From Bartonella quintana (GTDB lineage Bacteria > Pseudomonadota > Alphaproteobacteria > Rhizobiales > Rhizobiaceae): DNA of 64,000 nt. The stretch lies in NCBI RefSeq assembly GCF_009936175.1, contig NZ_AP019773.1:744001-808000 (forward strand). The letters are read 5' to 3'. Position numbers and translations under genes: made by a program. Below, one piece after another: positions 40,007-50,458 of this stretch; positions within the stretch are counted from its first letter, which is position 1; each line of letters opens with the position of its first letter. The notes under the pieces were generated by a model. The model was not told where the DNA came from and searched no databases. It saw only the letters and a list, made by a program, of their open reading frames with translations.

Positions 40007-41635
40007 ATGAGTGCTGTGTTTGCGCAAAATGTCCGCCGAAAAAATGCATTTCTCAGTGATACGCTTATGTTTCGTATTGCTTCTACTTTGCCTACATTTT
40101 TATTAGCAAGTTTTGAAGAAATAGGAGATTTTGTAGCGAGTCGTGAAGCGTGGGAGCTTTCCTATTTGGCGAATCGTTATCGACCAGTATTGCGCTATAA
40201 CAACGAATGGGGGCAGCCAACAGAAAAACTAGAGATACACTCTTCTTACCAAGCTCTTCAACAATATGCCAGACAAATTGGTTTGGTTACTTCACTTTGG
40301 GAAAATACGACCTCAGAAAATGGAGTACGCTATCAAGCGCGTGCTATTCGCTTGGCTTTATCTGCTAGTTTAGAAACAGGGCATTTGAATGAAATTGTTA
40401 TAACAAGTGCGGTTATTGCAGTCTTAATTAGTGATATTGAGCTTTTCAAAAAATGGCAAAATGTGCTTTTATCACGTCAATATGATTTATCATCCAAGCC
40501 TGTTAATGGGAAAAAGGCAGCTTCGCTGACTTGTGCTTTTGATGACGTTGAGAAATACGAAAAACACTCTTTTAATTTTCAAAATGTTAAGAAAATTTCT
40601 TTTGATGAAAAAATGGGGCGTGATCTGTATCGTTTAAATGTTGTAAAAACCAATGTTATTAATCCTATCGTTGATGGATATCTTGTTAGTGCAGAGTTAG
40701 ATGGTCATTTAAGCTGCTTTTTCGTTCCACGCATGCAAGAAAATGGTACGTTAAATGGATCTATATCGATTCGTCATTTAGTGCAGCGTTCTGGAGAGGT
40801 TTCGGCGCCAGAAGGTGTTGTTGATTTTCAAGGAAGTTATGGTTGGCTTTTGGGGAATGTCGGGGAGGGACTTAAAGTCATTAAGGATATCGAAACAATG
40901 ATGCGTTTCGATCAATCTGTCATATCGGCAGGTGTTCTGCGGGCTGCACTTCAATTTGGCATAGATTTTTTTCGGCAAAAGATGCCGAACCAACCTTTAC
41001 CACCACTGACAGAACGTATTTTTGCAGACATTGCACTTGATATTGCTGCTTCACAAGCCTTAGTATTGCGTTTAGCGCGAGCATTTGATAACGCTGCAAA
41101 TGATCATTCTGAAGCAGCTTTTGCGCGAATCATGACGCCCATTATTGCTTATCATGTGAGTCAATTAGCCGTTCCTATTATTGGTGAGATTATTGCACAG
41201 GTTGGTATCGAAAGTTTTATAGAGGGCAATCCATTATCACAAATATTGTGTAATGGGCCTGCACGAATTATAAGAAACACTTCTGCTAATCAATTGGTAA
41301 AAGATGCGATTCTCATAGCTGAAAAAGCACCGGGATTGTTCCAAAAATTGTTAGAAAAAATTGCTATTGATATTGGGCCAGCAGGGCCAAGGGCAATTGA
41401 GATTATTAGGTCTGCTGTAGAAATGGCATCGGCAAACGAGGGAGCGGGAAGATTTTTTATCGAACAAGTGGCATATGCAGCTGCAGCGGCATCATTACGT
41501 TCTACAAAAATAGAGCATGTTGCAAATGCTTATATGGAAAGCCGTCTTGGGGGACAATGGAGATCTTCCTATGGTATGCTAATTGCACGATATAATGCAG
41601 GACATTTGTTAAATGTTCTTTATCCTTCCATATAA
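40007..41635 (+). CDS. AidB-like acyl-CoA dehydrogenase family protein
   Basis: This flavoprotein-family member of 542 residues resembles E. coli AidB (541 residues), a protein of the alkylation response that binds FAD and DNA. Visible are the N-terminal helical part, a central beta domain ([18 protein letters not shown], then [20 protein letters not shown] near 280-300), and the C-terminal helical bundle with [20 protein letters not shown]. The frame is open from 39839, but that extension overlaps pyrB antisense; the ATG at 40007, with AGGA about nine bases upstream, gives the family length (40001 is a close alternative). Activity and substrate are unknown. It is divergent from pyrB and convergent with ruvX, whose 3' end it overlaps by 16 bases. 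Confidence 0.82.
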   Translation: MSAVFAQNVRRKNAFLSDTLMFRIASTLPTFLLASFEEIGDFVASREAWELSYLANRYRPVLRYNNEWGQPTEKLEIHSSYQALQQYARQIGLVTSLWENTTSENGVRYQARAIRLALSASLETGHLNEIVITSAVIAVLISDIELFKKWQNVLLSRQYDLSSKPVNGKKAASLTCAFDDVEKYEKHSFNFQNVKKISFDEKMGRDLYRLNVVKTNVINPIVDGYLVSAELDGHLSCFFVPRMQENGTLNGSISIRHLVQRSGEVSAPEGVVDFQGSYGWLLGNVGEGLKVIKDIETMMRFDQSVISAGVLRAALQFGIDFFRQKMPNQPLPPLTERIFADIALDIAASQALVLRLARAFDNAANDHSEAAFARIMTPIIAYHVSQLAVPIIGEIIAQVGIESFIEGNPLSQILCNGPARIIRNTSANQLVKDAILIAEKAPGLFQKLLEKIAIDIGPAGPRAIEIIRSAVEMASANEGAGRFFIEQVAYAAAAASLRSTKIEHVANAYMESRLGGQWRSSYGMLIARYNAGHLLNVLYPSI

Positions 41636-42108
41636 TGAAGGTTTTGAATTCTATTGAGAGCCCCTTGCAATATGAATGCAGCAGCAGCAGAATCAATCCT
41701 GGTTGCTCTTTTAGTGCGTGATACATCCATTTCTAAAAGAGAGCGTTCCGCTGCAATCGTCGATAAGCGTTCATCCCAAAAAACAAATGGAATTTCTGTA
41801 TACGCTTCCATATTGTTGACAAAAGCTCTGGTTGCTTGAGCACGAGGGCCGCTGCTTCCATTCATGTTAAGAGGTAAACCAATGATAACAACCCCCACAT
41901 TTTCACGATCAAAAATTTGTATAAGTGTGCGGGCATCTACTGTAAATTTTTTCCGTTGGAGTACAGAACGCGGATTTGAAAAAGTTAGTCCTCTATCAGA
42001 AACTGCAATTCCAATCGTTTTTTTACCCAAATCCAAACCTGCTATTGTTTGCCCAGGCAAAAGATGTGTAATAACTTCATTTATGTTAATAACAGCCATA
42101 TGGTTCAT
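41620..42108 (-). CDS. ruvX: Holliday-junction resolvase-like nuclease RuvX (YqgF)
   Basis: YqgF/RuvX has an RNase-H fold and is implicated in 16S rRNA 5'-end maturation. The 162-residue product has the first acidic motif [19 protein letters not shown] (Asp near 26), the second strand [34 protein letters not shown] with the Asp/Glu pair, and the final acidic [26 protein letters not shown] segment. The N-terminal ATG at 42108 begins MNHMAVIN; an ATG three codons later is possible. It is divergent from gatC, about 135 bases away. Confidence 0.93.
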   Translation of the reverse strand: MNHMAVININEVITHLLPGQTIAGLDLGKKTIGIAVSDRGLTFSNPRSVLQRKKFTVDARTLIQIFDRENVGVVIIGLPLNMNGSSGPRAQATRAFVNNMEAYTEIPFVFWDERLSTIAAERSLLEMDVSRTKRATRIDSAAAAFILQGALNRIQNLHYMEG

Positions 42109-42242
42109 TTAAGTTTTTTAGTGTTTTAGATTATATTCATATTCTCTATTCATGATCAATATTCTTGCGCTTGCCAACGCAGCCTTGTATAGCCAAAATA
42201 AATTAGATGAATATCAAAATAAACAAAAGCGAAAGGCGTAAC

Positions 42243-42530
42243 ATGTCTGTTGATCAGGAAACAGTCAAACGGGTATCACATTTAGCGCGCATTGCTATCC
42301 ATGACGATGAAATAGAACCGATGACAAAAGAACTCAATGTCATTTTAGGTTTTGTTGAGCAATTGAATGAAGTCGATGTCAATGGCATTGAACCATTAAC
42401 ATCAGTGATGCCAATGGCTTTACGAATGCGTGAAGATAGTGTCACAGATGGTGATAAGGTAGCAGATATCGTAGCAAATGCACCTGTTACGGAAGAAAAT
42501 TTCTTTCTTGTTTCAAAAGTCGTCGAGTAA
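42243..42530 (+). CDS. gatC: Asp/Glu-tRNA amidotransferase subunit C
   Basis: GatC is the small scaffold that stabilises GatA and GatB in the complex turning misacylated Glu-tRNA(Gln) and Asp-tRNA(Asn) into the amide forms. The 95-residue product starts [19 protein letters not shown] and has the conserved [19 protein letters not shown] and MRED segments. The ATG at 42243 is preceded by AAAGGCG; the earlier in-frame ATG at 42207 adds a non-conserved leader. gatA follows after 31 bases. gatB is not in this window. Confidence 0.95.
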   Translation: MSVDQETVKRVSHLARIAIHDDEIEPMTKELNVILGFVEQLNEVDVNGIEPLTSVMPMALRMREDSVTDGDKVADIVANAPVTEENFFLVSKVVE

Positions 42531-42561
42531 CTTTTTATATTTTTAAAATTTGAGAACTAGT

Positions 42562-44052
42562 ATGACCGATTTAACAACCCTCACAATTGCACAAGCCCGT
42601 TATGCTTTAACAAAAAGAGAGTTCAAAGCAACTGAATTAACAGAAGCTTATTTAAAGGCGATTGAATTGGCCAATCCAACCTTGAATACTTATGTGGCAG
42701 TAACAGCCGAACAAGCAATGAAAATGGCTACTGAATCAGATAGCCGCTTAGCTAGAGGGCAGGGAGGAATTTTAGAGGGAATTCCATTGGGAATTAAGGA
42801 TCTTTTTGCGACACAAGGTGTTCATACTCAAGCTTGTTCATATATTCTTGATGGTTTTAAACCGCCTTATGAATCAACTGTCACTGCTAATTTATGGCGA
42901 GATGGAGCGATTATGTTAGGTAAGCTTAATATGGATGAGTTTGCTATGGGATCTTCTAATGAAACATCGTATTATGGTCCCGTTATCAATCCATGGCGAA
43001 AAAAAGGCTCCAATGAAAAACTCGTTCCAGGTGGTTCTTCGGGTGGTTCTGCAGCCGCTGTTGCAGCCCAGCTTTGTGCAGGTGCAACAGCAACAGATAC
43101 AGGTGGGTCAATACGTCAGCCAGCAGCTTTTACTGGTACTGTAGGAATAAAACCAACTTATGGACGTTGTTCACGGTGGGGAGTTATAGCTTTTGCTTCA
43201 TCACTTGACCAAGCGGGGCCTATAGGGCGAAATGTTCGCGATTGTGCTATTTTACTTAAATCAATGGCGTCCTTTGATGAAAAAGATTCTACTTCGGTTA
43301 ATTTACCAGTACCTGATTATGAAAATTATATTGGTCAATCAATCAAAGGAATGGAAATCGGCGTTCCAAAAGAATACTATCTTGAGGGGATGGCATCTGA
43401 GATTGTTGAACTTTGGCAAAAAGGAATAAATTGTCTAAAAGAAGCAGGGGCTAAGATCATTGATATTTCATTACCCCATACAAAATATGCTTTGCCTGCT
43501 TATTACATTGTAGCTCCTGCAGAAGCATCTTCTAATTTAGCGCGCTATGATGGTGTCCGTTTTGGTCTTCGTGTACCAGGAAAAGACACCATTGAAATGT
43601 ATGAAAATACTCGCTCAGCTGGTTTTGGTGATGAAGTCAAACGGCGTATTTTGATTGGCACTTATGTTCTTTCATCAGGTTATTATGATGCCTATTATCT
43701 TCAAGCTCAAAAAGTAAGAACATTAGTAAAGCGTGACTTTGATCAATGTTTTGCTTCTGGCATTGACGCTATTCTCACACCAGCAACACCGACACCAGCT
43801 TTTGGGATTGCTGATGAAAAAATAAAAAATGATACTGTGGCAATGTATCTCAATGATATTTTTACTGTGCCAGTTAATATGGCTGGTTTACCAGGAATTT
43901 CTGTTCCTTCTGGTCTATCATCAACTGGGTTACCGTTAGGATTGCAATTGATTGGTAAACCTTTTGCCGAAGAAGTCATTTTTCAGATAGCCCACATTAT
44001 AGAACAAGCGATTGGAACGTTTAGCACTGAGAAGTGGTGGACCCAACAATAA
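42562..44052 (+). CDS. gatA: Asp/Glu-tRNA amidotransferase subunit A
   Basis: GatA is the amidase that frees ammonia from glutamine for tRNA-bound Glu/Asp. The amidase-signature triad is present: Lys79 in GIKDLF, the cis-serine near 159 in GGSSGGS, and the nucleophilic serine near 183 in [11 protein letters not shown]. The glycine/serine-rich signature and the segment [16 protein letters not shown] complete the fold. The 496-residue length is typical. I use the ATG at 42562 (MTDLTTL) rather than a TTG 12 bases upstream. It is transcribed with gatC. Confidence 0.96.
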   Translation: MTDLTTLTIAQARYALTKREFKATELTEAYLKAIELANPTLNTYVAVTAEQAMKMATESDSRLARGQGGILEGIPLGIKDLFATQGVHTQACSYILDGFKPPYESTVTANLWRDGAIMLGKLNMDEFAMGSSNETSYYGPVINPWRKKGSNEKLVPGGSSGGSAAAVAAQLCAGATATDTGGSIRQPAAFTGTVGIKPTYGRCSRWGVIAFASSLDQAGPIGRNVRDCAILLKSMASFDEKDSTSVNLPVPDYENYIGQSIKGMEIGVPKEYYLEGMASEIVELWQKGINCLKEAGAKIIDISLPHTKYALPAYYIVAPAEASSNLARYDGVRFGLRVPGKDTIEMYENTRSAGFGDEVKRRILIGTYVLSSGYYDAYYLQAQKVRTLVKRDFDQCFASGIDAILTPATPTPAFGIADEKIKNDTVAMYLNDIFTVPVNMAGLPGISVPSGLSSTGLPLGLQLIGKPFAEEVIFQIAHIIEQAIGTFSTEKWWTQQ

Positions 44053-44070
44053 AAAGCCTAGCTTTTTGTG
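44049..44070 (+). terminator. Putative terminator after gatA
   Basis: AAAAAGC-CTA-GCTTTTT (44051-44067) forms a 7-bp hairpin ending in a T run. It begins at the gatA stop codon. Confidence 0.5.
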
Positions 44071-44211
44071 AAAAAGAACTCACTCTAACATTCAAGAGAA
44101 ACAGTTGAAAGACATTTAATACCGACATTTAGAAGATTAGAGCGAACTTTCATAAGAGAAATTATGAGGTGTTATAAGCGCTTGTTTTAGTACACATATT
44201 TTAGGAGAATT

Positions 44212-44358
44212 ATGGAATTCCTGGATAAAAAAGTAATGAAAGATTTTTATTTGCTACAGAATGCTTATTATATTTTGCGATCACGTTTCTCGACAAGTTT
44301 AGAAGTTATTTTGAAACAAATGAAAAACGTTCATTTCAAATTTTGGAAGATCGTATAA
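44212..44358 (+). CDS. Small ORF with strong ribosome-binding site, uncertain
   Basis: A 48-codon frame starts MEFLDKKVMKDFYLLQNAYY, preceded by TAGGAGAA five bases upstream of the ATG. It has a basic, amphipathic composition and no recognised family. It could be a small protein or the start of a lost gene. The rest of the 44070-44430 gap holds nothing else that I can support. Confidence 0.25.
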   Translation: MEFLDKKVMKDFYLLQNAYYILRSRFSTSLEVILKQMKNVHFKFWKIV

Positions 44359-44431
44359 AAATTAAACCAGCAAAACACCTCTCTTAACATAGAGGATGAG
44401 CTTTTGTTTTTAAATCATTATACTGTAATTT

Positions 44432-45142
44432 TTAACCGCCGAGATATGCCTCTTTAACACGTGGATCAGAAAACATGGCTTTCCCTTCACCGTGAAATAA
44501 AATATGTCCTACTTCCAGAATATAAGCATAATGGGCAATGGAAAGTGCTGCAAAAGCGTTCTGTTCAATAAGAAGAACAGTTTTTCCCATATCATTAATT
44601 TTTCGGATAATCGAAAAGATTTCCTTTACAAGAAGTGGTGCTAACCCCAGAGATGGCTCATCTAATATCACCATTTCAGGGTTACTCATGAGTGCTCGAC
44701 CTACAGCAAGCATTTGTTGTTCGCCACCTGACATTGTTCCTCCTAACTGCTTTGCTCTTTCACGTAGACGTGGAAATAGATCAAATATCCATTCGATATC
44801 ATGGGAAATGCCTGACTTATCATGACGGATATAGGCGCCTAGATGAAGATTCTCTAAAACAGTGAGATGAGGCATAATGCGCCGTCCTTCAGGACTTAGA
44901 GCAATACCTAACCGTAAAATTTTTTCTGGTGACTTTTTAATAATTGATTCGCCTTTATAAATAATCTCTCCAAAAACAGACCGATTAAGTCCTGTAATAG
45001 AGCGGACAATGCTACTTTTTCCTGCTCCATTGGCACCGATTAAAGTGACTATACTTCCCTTTTTGATAGACATAGAAAGATTTTGAATAGCTTTAATGGC
45101 ACCATAATGAACGTGAAGATTTTTGATTTTAAGAATATCCAT
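44432..45142 (-). CDS. livF: Branched-chain amino-acid ABC transporter ATPase LivF
   Basis: LivF is one of two ATPases powering the LivHM permease. The 236-residue product has Walker A GANGAGKSS near 37, the Q-loop region, the signature LGGTMSGGEQQMLAVGRALM near 132-151, Walker B MVILDEPSLGLAP, and the switch His in LLIEQNA-type text. The start MDILKIKNLHVHYGA at 45142 fits the family; the frame extends upstream into livG but that part is unrelated. It overlaps the livG 3' end by 14 bases and is the last gene of the operon. Confidence 0.95.
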   Translation of the reverse strand: MDILKIKNLHVHYGAIKAIQNLSMSIKKGSIVTLIGANGAGKSSIVRSITGLNRSVFGEIIYKGESIIKKSPEKILRLGIALSPEGRRIMPHLTVLENLHLGAYIRHDKSGISHDIEWIFDLFPRLRERAKQLGGTMSGGEQQMLAVGRALMSNPEMVILDEPSLGLAPLLVKEIFSIIRKINDMGKTVLLIEQNAFAALSIAHYAYILEVGHILFHGEGKAMFSDPRVKEAYLGG

Positions 45143-45911
45143 AGACATCTCCGCCAAGATAAGCTTCAATAACTTTAGGGTTGTTACGAATTTCATCTGG
45201 TGTGCCATTGGCAATACAACAGCCATATTCCATTACAAAAATATATTGACAAAGCCCCATAACAACTTTCATATCGTGTTCGATAAACAGAATTGTAAGA
45301 TCAAAATCCTTTCGCACTTTTTCTATGAAGTTTTTAAGCTCTTCACTCTCTTGTGGGTTCATACCAGCAGCAGGTTCATCAAGAAGAAGTAATTTCGGCT
45401 TTGTTGCGAGCGCGCGCGCAATTTCTAGACGTCGTTGCATACCATAAGGCAGAGTTATTGCAGATTGATTGGCAAGGTGATCAAGCTGTAGGCGTTCAAG
45501 AAGTTCCATCGCATTTTTATGAATCTCGCTTTCCTCTTTCATTGCTTTTGGCAAAAAAAGAGCTGAAGCAAACCATGGATATTTTTGGCGGACATGAGCC
45601 CCCACCATAACATTTTGCAACACCGTTAACCCTGAAAAAAGGCGAATATTTTGAAATGTCCTTGCAATATAACGCTGACAGATAATATGAGGAGGAGCCC
45701 CAGAAACTTTTTGTTCATCAAAAAGAATGGTTCCGCTTGTGGGGGCATAAAATCCGGAAATCATATTAAAAACAGTCGTTTTTCCAGCACCATTCGGACC
45801 AATTAATCCAGTAATTGTTCCCCGTTTGATAGCTATATTAATGTTATTTACAGCAACTAATCCGCCAAAACGCATCACGATATCATTGAGTGAAAGGAGG
45901 GTATCGTTCAT
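45129..45911 (-). CDS. livG: Branched-chain amino-acid ABC transporter ATPase LivG
   Basis: LivG is the second ATPase of the high-affinity branched-chain amino-acid importer. The 260 residues show Walker A GPNGAGKTTVFNMISGF (about 37-53), the LivG-specific long region ARTFQNIRLFSGLTVLQNVM, the signature LPYGMQRRLEIARALA, Walker B LLLLDEPAAGMNP and the switch IEHDMKVVMGLC. The length exceeds LivF by about 24 residues, as usual. Its ATG overlaps the livM stop (ATGA). Confidence 0.95.
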   Translation of the reverse strand: MNDTLLSLNDIVMRFGGLVAVNNINIAIKRGTITGLIGPNGAGKTTVFNMISGFYAPTSGTILFDEQKVSGAPPHIICQRYIARTFQNIRLFSGLTVLQNVMVGAHVRQKYPWFASALFLPKAMKEESEIHKNAMELLERLQLDHLANQSAITLPYGMQRRLEIARALATKPKLLLLDEPAAGMNPQESEELKNFIEKVRKDFDLTILFIEHDMKVVMGLCQYIFVMEYGCCIANGTPDEIRNNPKVIEAYLGGDVYGYS

Positions 45912-46966
45912 AGCTTTCCCTCAGTATTAGAGAGCTTTTTTCGTGTCAAAAAACCATAAATCCAATTCCATGAGAATTCACGTTGTCCCAGCAATCCTTT
46001 TCGCCAAAATAAGATAATTACTAACAATAAAAGAGAAAAAACAACCATACGAAGTCCTGGTATTTCTGGAATATATATAAAACCTAAGTCAAATGGACTT
46101 TCAATGATACGAAGCCATTCAAGCATAGCTGTAACAATAACACTACTTATAACACTGCCTGTAATCGAACCAAGACCACCAGCAACAACAATCATCAAAA
46201 TATTAAAGGTTAGAAGAAAGTTGAACATTTTGGGATCGATAGTTGAAATAAGAGCAGCCGTTAATGCCCCTCCGATCCCTGCAAAGAATGCACCAACAGT
46301 AAAGGAAAAGCTACGGTAGAAAAAAGCGTTGATACCCATTGTTTTCGCAGCGATTTCATCGTCACGAATAGCGCGCAGTACATTACCAGCATTGCTTCGC
46401 AGTAAGAGAACAATAAAGGTAACCGTAAATGCTAACCAACCATAGTTCCACCATAATGTAGCATTTTGAGGTATCCCTTTGATTCCCAAAGAACCATTTG
46501 TTAGAGATGTTGCATTTGTAATAAAAATGCGAATAATTTCTGCAAAACCCAATGTTGCAATTCCAAGATAATCGCCACCAAGACGTAATATAGGAAGAGC
46601 AACTAATAACCCTATAACTGCAGCACACAGACCACTTATAACAACAGCCACAAAAAAAGGTAACTGCAAATAATGCAATGGCTCAGCTATAGGTTCGAGA
46701 ATCCACATCATTTCTTTTTGTTCAGGAGAGAGAAGTAAAATTGCGCATACATAAGCACCAATGGCCATGAAGCCAGCATGTCCAAGAGAAAACATACCCG
46801 TGAAACCATAAATCAAATTAAGCGAAACTGCCAATATCGCATTGATAGCAATAAGATTGATGACACGAAGTGTGTAGTCATTAAAATGATTATCAGCATA
46901 AAACAAAAAACCGATAAGAACGAGAATACTGATACATGATAGAAAAGTTGAAGCTGATTTTGTCAT
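45908..46966 (-). CDS. livM: Branched-chain amino-acid ABC transporter permease LivM
   Basis: LivM and LivH form the membrane channel. The 352-residue protein has about nine or ten hydrophobic segments. The LivM core is visible in LNLIYGFTGMFSLGHAGFMA near 50-70, GDYLGIATLGFAEIIRIF near 130-148, and the permease loop RAIRDDEIAAKTMGINAFFY with the EAA-like contact for the ATPases. GGLGSITGSVISSV follows near 265. It starts at the livH stop with a one-base overlap (TAATG). A short second copy of the 5' LivM region exists at 50288-50370. Confidence 0.94.
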   Translation of the reverse strand: MTKSASTFLSCISILVLIGFLFYADNHFNDYTLRVINLIAINAILAVSLNLIYGFTGMFSLGHAGFMAIGAYVCAILLLSPEQKEMMWILEPIAEPLHYLQLPFFVAVVISGLCAAVIGLLVALPILRLGGDYLGIATLGFAEIIRIFITNATSLTNGSLGIKGIPQNATLWWNYGWLAFTVTFIVLLLRSNAGNVLRAIRDDEIAAKTMGINAFFYRSFSFTVGAFFAGIGGALTAALISTIDPKMFNFLLTFNILMIVVAGGLGSITGSVISSVIVTAMLEWLRIIESPFDLGFIYIPEIPGLRMVVFSLLLLVIILFWRKGLLGQREFSWNWIYGFLTRKKLSNTEGKL

Positions 46967-48042
46967 TAGATTTTCTCCTGACTTTTTTTGCCCATTAAAC
47001 CAGTGGGCATTATCAATAAAATCAGAATCAATAAAATAAAGGCGAAGGCATCTCGGTATCCGGATAGAACGGGAAAGAATGCGATAATCATAATTTCAAT
47101 AAATCCTAGTAACAATCCCCCCAACATTGCTCCTGGAATTGAGCCAATACCTCCGATAACAGCTGCAACAAATGCTTTGAGGCCAGGAAGAACACCCATA
47201 TGAGGTTGAATTTGAGGATAGCGCAGAGCCCACATGATACCCGCAATAGCAGCGAGTGCTGAGCCTATCCCAAATGTGAATGCAATGACTTTATTGACAG
47301 AAACACCCATCAAACGAGTCGTTTCAATATCATGTGAGATTGCACGCATAGCAAGACCAGGTTTTGTTTTATGAATAATCCATAGCAGTAACACAATAAG
47401 AATAAACGAAATAGTGGGAACGATCAAAGACATGGGAGCAATTCTAATGATTCCATCTGAACTTTGCCCTAAATGCCATAAGAACGGCGTTACAAGAAAA
47501 TCTGGCTGTTTCACACCTTTGGGAACACCACTAAAGAGAATTGTAGCAAGATTTTCAATAAAAAAGGAAACTCCTATCGCACCAATAAGCGCTGAAATAC
47601 GGGGAGCATGGCGCAGAGGTTTGTAGGCAAATTGATCAATAGTAATACCCACTGCACTTGTGATGAAAATTGAAAAACAGAGGGCTAAAATCCAAGTTGG
47701 CGTAAAATCTTGTGGGGCAATTTTAAAATAATAAATGAATGCTAAAATAAGAATTAAAAAAGCAACACCCCAATAAATTGAAAGGCGTTTTTTAAACCCT
47801 ATAAATACTGAATAATAAATAAGAATAGCTAATGATACAAGAAGAACAGCAACCCAAGCAGGTATAAAGCTAATTGTAGAAAAGAAAACAAAATATGCCC
47901 CCAGCATAAAGATATCGCCATGAGCAAAATTAATGAGCCTTAGAATACCATAGATCATAGTATAACCAATGGCAATAAGCCCGTAAAGAGATCCCAATGC
48001 CAGTGCATTAAAAAAATACTGGATGAACATTTCAGTGCTCAT
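46966..48042 (-). CDS. livH: Branched-chain amino-acid ABC transporter permease LivH
   Basis: This is the other permease subunit. The 358-residue form is longer than E. coli LivH (about 308) because of an extra hydrophobic region (about 55-110) common in alphaproteobacteria. Family motifs are LYGLIAIGYTMIYGILRLIN and FAHGDIFMLGAYF near the N-terminus, RAISHDIETTRLMGVSVNKV (the ATPase-contact loop) near 220-240, and GGIGSIPGAMLGGLLLGFIE near 300-319. The ATG at 48042 has GGAAGGA about eight bases upstream, which decides it over the longer frame starting at 48057. Confidence 0.93.
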   Translation of the reverse strand: MSTEMFIQYFFNALALGSLYGLIAIGYTMIYGILRLINFAHGDIFMLGAYFVFFSTISFIPAWVAVLLVSLAILIYYSVFIGFKKRLSIYWGVAFLILILAFIYYFKIAPQDFTPTWILALCFSIFITSAVGITIDQFAYKPLRHAPRISALIGAIGVSFFIENLATILFSGVPKGVKQPDFLVTPFLWHLGQSSDGIIRIAPMSLIVPTISFILIVLLLWIIHKTKPGLAMRAISHDIETTRLMGVSVNKVIAFTFGIGSALAAIAGIMWALRYPQIQPHMGVLPGLKAFVAAVIGGIGSIPGAMLGGLLLGFIEIMIIAFFPVLSGYRDAFAFILLILILLIMPTGLMGKKSQEKI

Positions 48043-48160
48043 CTCTTGTCCTTCCACATTTGTTAATTCATATAGGATAAGATAGGAAACCCTTAGATTT
48101 TATTTGAGAAAACAATCTTCAACACATTCTTGCATTTTGATTAGCAAGATTTTCTTTTTT

Positions 48161-49294
48161 TTAAAAAGCAGGTTTGACTTCATCTAAATAGACACGTTTT
48201 CCGTCCTTTATTTCAATTACACCGATAGGAATTTCAGGATTATGGTTTTTATCCATAGACATATCACCAAAGGGAGTTTGAAAATCTTTTAATTTGCTAA
48301 GTTCTATAGCAATTTTTTCACGATCAGCACTACCAGCATTTTCAATAGCTTTCATGAACATCATATAACTTGTATATCCCAAAATAGAATTGATATTTGG
48401 CTCTTTATCAGGATAAGTTGCTTTCCATTCATTTATAAATTCTTGTGCAGCTGCCGACATGTTTGGCATATCTTTATTGTAGGGGAGAGTTGTATGTAAA
48501 AAGCCTTCTGCAGCCTTTCCCGCAATTGTAATGGTTTCTGGATTATCCATAGCATCTCCACCCATAATTCGAAATTTCGCGCCCAATTCACGCGCTTGTT
48601 TCATGATGATGGCACCTTCAGAAAAATAGGACGGAATAAATAAAATATCAGGCTTTTGTGCTATAATCTGTGTGAGAACAGCTGAAAAATCTTGATCCCC
48701 AGAATTATAGTTTAAATTTGAGATAACTTCACCACCTAACTTTTTGAAAGCACTTGTAAAATAATTTGCAAGCCCAATCGCGTAATCGCTTGATATATCT
48801 TTAAGAATAGCTGCTTTTTTTGCGTGTAAAGTTTGGCTTATATAAGTTGCGATTCCTCTGCCTTGGGAGGCATCAGTAAAGCAAGCACGAAAATAATATT
48901 TTTTGCCCTGCGTAACAAGCGGATTTGTTGACGAAGTCGCAATAGCTGGAATCTTTGCTTTTTCAGATATTTCTCCACCCGCTAATGAGAGTGAAGAGCC
49001 ATAACTACCGATGATTCCGCTTACTTTATCACTCGCAGCTAAGCGCATAACAGCATTCGCAGCTTCGACTTTATCAGATTTATTATCAATAACAATAAGT
49101 TCTACTTTACGCCCTAGTATTTCTGGATTTTTTTTGTGTGCCAACTGTATACCTCTCATTTCAAGCTGGCCTCCAAATGCATTTTGACCACTTAATGGAA
49201 GGTAAACACCAATTTTAATGGGCTCATTTGCATAAACATTTGCTACAAGCACCATTACAGCTGCCACTGTGGTAAGGATTTTCCTCAATCGCAT
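48161..49294 (-). CDS. livK: Branched-chain amino-acid ABC transporter binding protein
   Basis: This periplasmic binding protein of the LivJ/LivK family delivers leucine, isoleucine or valine (or other amino acids) to LivHM. The 377-residue product starts MRLRKILTTVAAVMVLVANV, with signal-peptidase cleavage after VYA near residue 22. The mature part reads IKIGVYLPLSGQNAFGGQLE, then AIATSSTNPLVTQGKKYYFR and FNFR-type text. AAGGAAGG eight bases upstream supports this ATG over 49366. It is the first gene of livK-H-M-G-F, with about 120 bases before livH. The exact ligand is not proven. Confidence 0.92.
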   Translation of the reverse strand: MRLRKILTTVAAVMVLVANVYANEPIKIGVYLPLSGQNAFGGQLEMRGIQLAHKKNPEILGRKVELIVIDNKSDKVEAANAVMRLAASDKVSGIIGSYGSSLSLAGGEISEKAKIPAIATSSTNPLVTQGKKYYFRACFTDASQGRGIATYISQTLHAKKAAILKDISSDYAIGLANYFTSAFKKLGGEVISNLNYNSGDQDFSAVLTQIIAQKPDILFIPSYFSEGAIIMKQARELGAKFRIMGGDAMDNPETITIAGKAAEGFLHTTLPYNKDMPNMSAAAQEFINEWKATYPDKEPNINSILGYTSYMMFMKAIENAGSADREKIAIELSKLKDFQTPFGDMSMDKNHNPEIPIGVIEIKDGKRVYLDEVKPAF

Positions 49295-49626
49295 TGCACG
49301 CACCTTCCTTAATTTAGTTATTTTTCGCACCTTATCTCGAACTTTTTCATCATGCAAGTTATACATTTATCAAAATATCATTGTGTTAAAAAGCTTTTAT
49401 ATTATCATTCTTTAGAAAGTGAGATTTGTTTCTTAAAATATGTAAAAAATATGTAAAGCGTACGATTAAACACTTTTGTAAATATTCGTATTGATAATAA
49501 CATGAAGAGATACGACAATATGGGGAAATCCTAATCTTGGGGCTTGCGTGTTGGTGCCAGAGCAATGTTTACTTAAGTGTAGAGAATCAATATCGTCCAA
49601 TTTAGGCTACAGGATCACGTTTTATT
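49295..49626. promoter_or_regulatory. Divergent region between livK and the cold-shock gene
   Basis: Promoters for both genes should lie here. No clear operator or riboswitch could be identified by eye. Confidence 0.35.
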
Positions 49627-50202
49627 ATGACGAGTAAGGATGCATTAAAGGATTATTCCCTGTCTGAGGACAGGATAAGTGCTTGTGGTGAAATTATTGA
49701 GATCAGTGGTATCATTAAATGGTTTGATGGTAGTAAGGGATATGGATTTATTATACCTGATTTGCCTAATTTTCCCGATATATTGTTGCATGTTACAGTG
49801 ATGCGGAGGGATGGTTTTCAAACAGCTTTGGAAGGTGCTAAAATTGTTTGTGCTGTAGAAAAAACTGAACGAGGATTGAAGTGCGTTCAGGTGAAATCTA
49901 TAGATTGTTCATCAGCGATTCATCCAGCAGAAATTCCAGCCCGTACACATGTCGTTGTTACTCCAGAAAGTGGTTTAGAGCGCGCAATTGTTAAGTGGTT
50001 TAATCGCGATAAAGGATTCGGTTTTCTTAGCCGTGGGCAGGGAACAGAAGATATTTTTGTTCATATGGAAACGTTGCGCCGTTTTGGTTTAGCAGAGCTT
50101 CGTTCTGGTCAAGTTGTCCTTGTACGTTTTGGAAAAGGGAAAAAAGGCTTGATGACAGCGGAAATTTATCCAGATATAGGGATTCCATTTGCAACGCATT
50201 GA
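49627..50202 (+). CDS. Two-domain cold-shock protein
   Basis: Cold-shock domains bind single-stranded RNA and DNA and act as RNA chaperones. The 191-residue product has two domains. The first reads [17 protein letters not shown] (about 29-45), a slightly diverged RNP1 region, then [14 protein letters not shown]. The second reads [16 protein letters not shown] (about 121-136) with [14 protein letters not shown]. The linker between them is proline-rich. Rhizobiales commonly carry this duplicated form beside a DUF192 gene, as here, with about 255 bases between. Confidence 0.92.
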   Translation: MTSKDALKDYSLSEDRISACGEIIEISGIIKWFDGSKGYGFIIPDLPNFPDILLHVTVMRRDGFQTALEGAKIVCAVEKTERGLKCVQVKSIDCSSAIHPAEIPARTHVVVTPESGLERAIVKWFNRDKGFGFLSRGQGTEDIFVHMETLRRFGLAELRSGQVVLVRFGKGKKGLMTAEIYPDIGIPFATH

Positions 50203-50458
50203 TTTAACGATTGAAGGCCATATCATCTCTTTATTATTTAGTAGAGTGGTAATATTACCTACTACATAAGCACAGAGTTATAAAATTGACATGTACAAAA
50301 GAAAACATACCGGCAAAACTGTAAATCAAATAAAGCCAGCTACAACATCGTATTGAGAGCATTACAAACTAATTATCTTGTTTTACTTCTATTTTTTAAA
50401 TTTTTGTGCTTTTTATTTTATATAAAAAATTAAAGAATTGTTAGCTGTGGAAATAAAA
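50203..50458. other. Intergenic region with a livM relic
   Basis: The region is non-coding apart from the short livM-like segment at 50288-50370, which is described separately. Confidence 0.5.
50288..50370 (-). pseudogene. Short livM-like relic
   Basis: The reverse strand of this 83-base stretch reads LYLIYSFAGMFSFVHV, closely matching LNLIYGFTGMFSLGHA of the intact LivM at 45908-46966. The nucleotide match is also visible by eye (AGAAAACATACC...AAATCAAAT.AAGC). It must be a fragment of a second LivM-type gene or of a duplication; the rest of that gene is gone. Confidence 0.6.
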
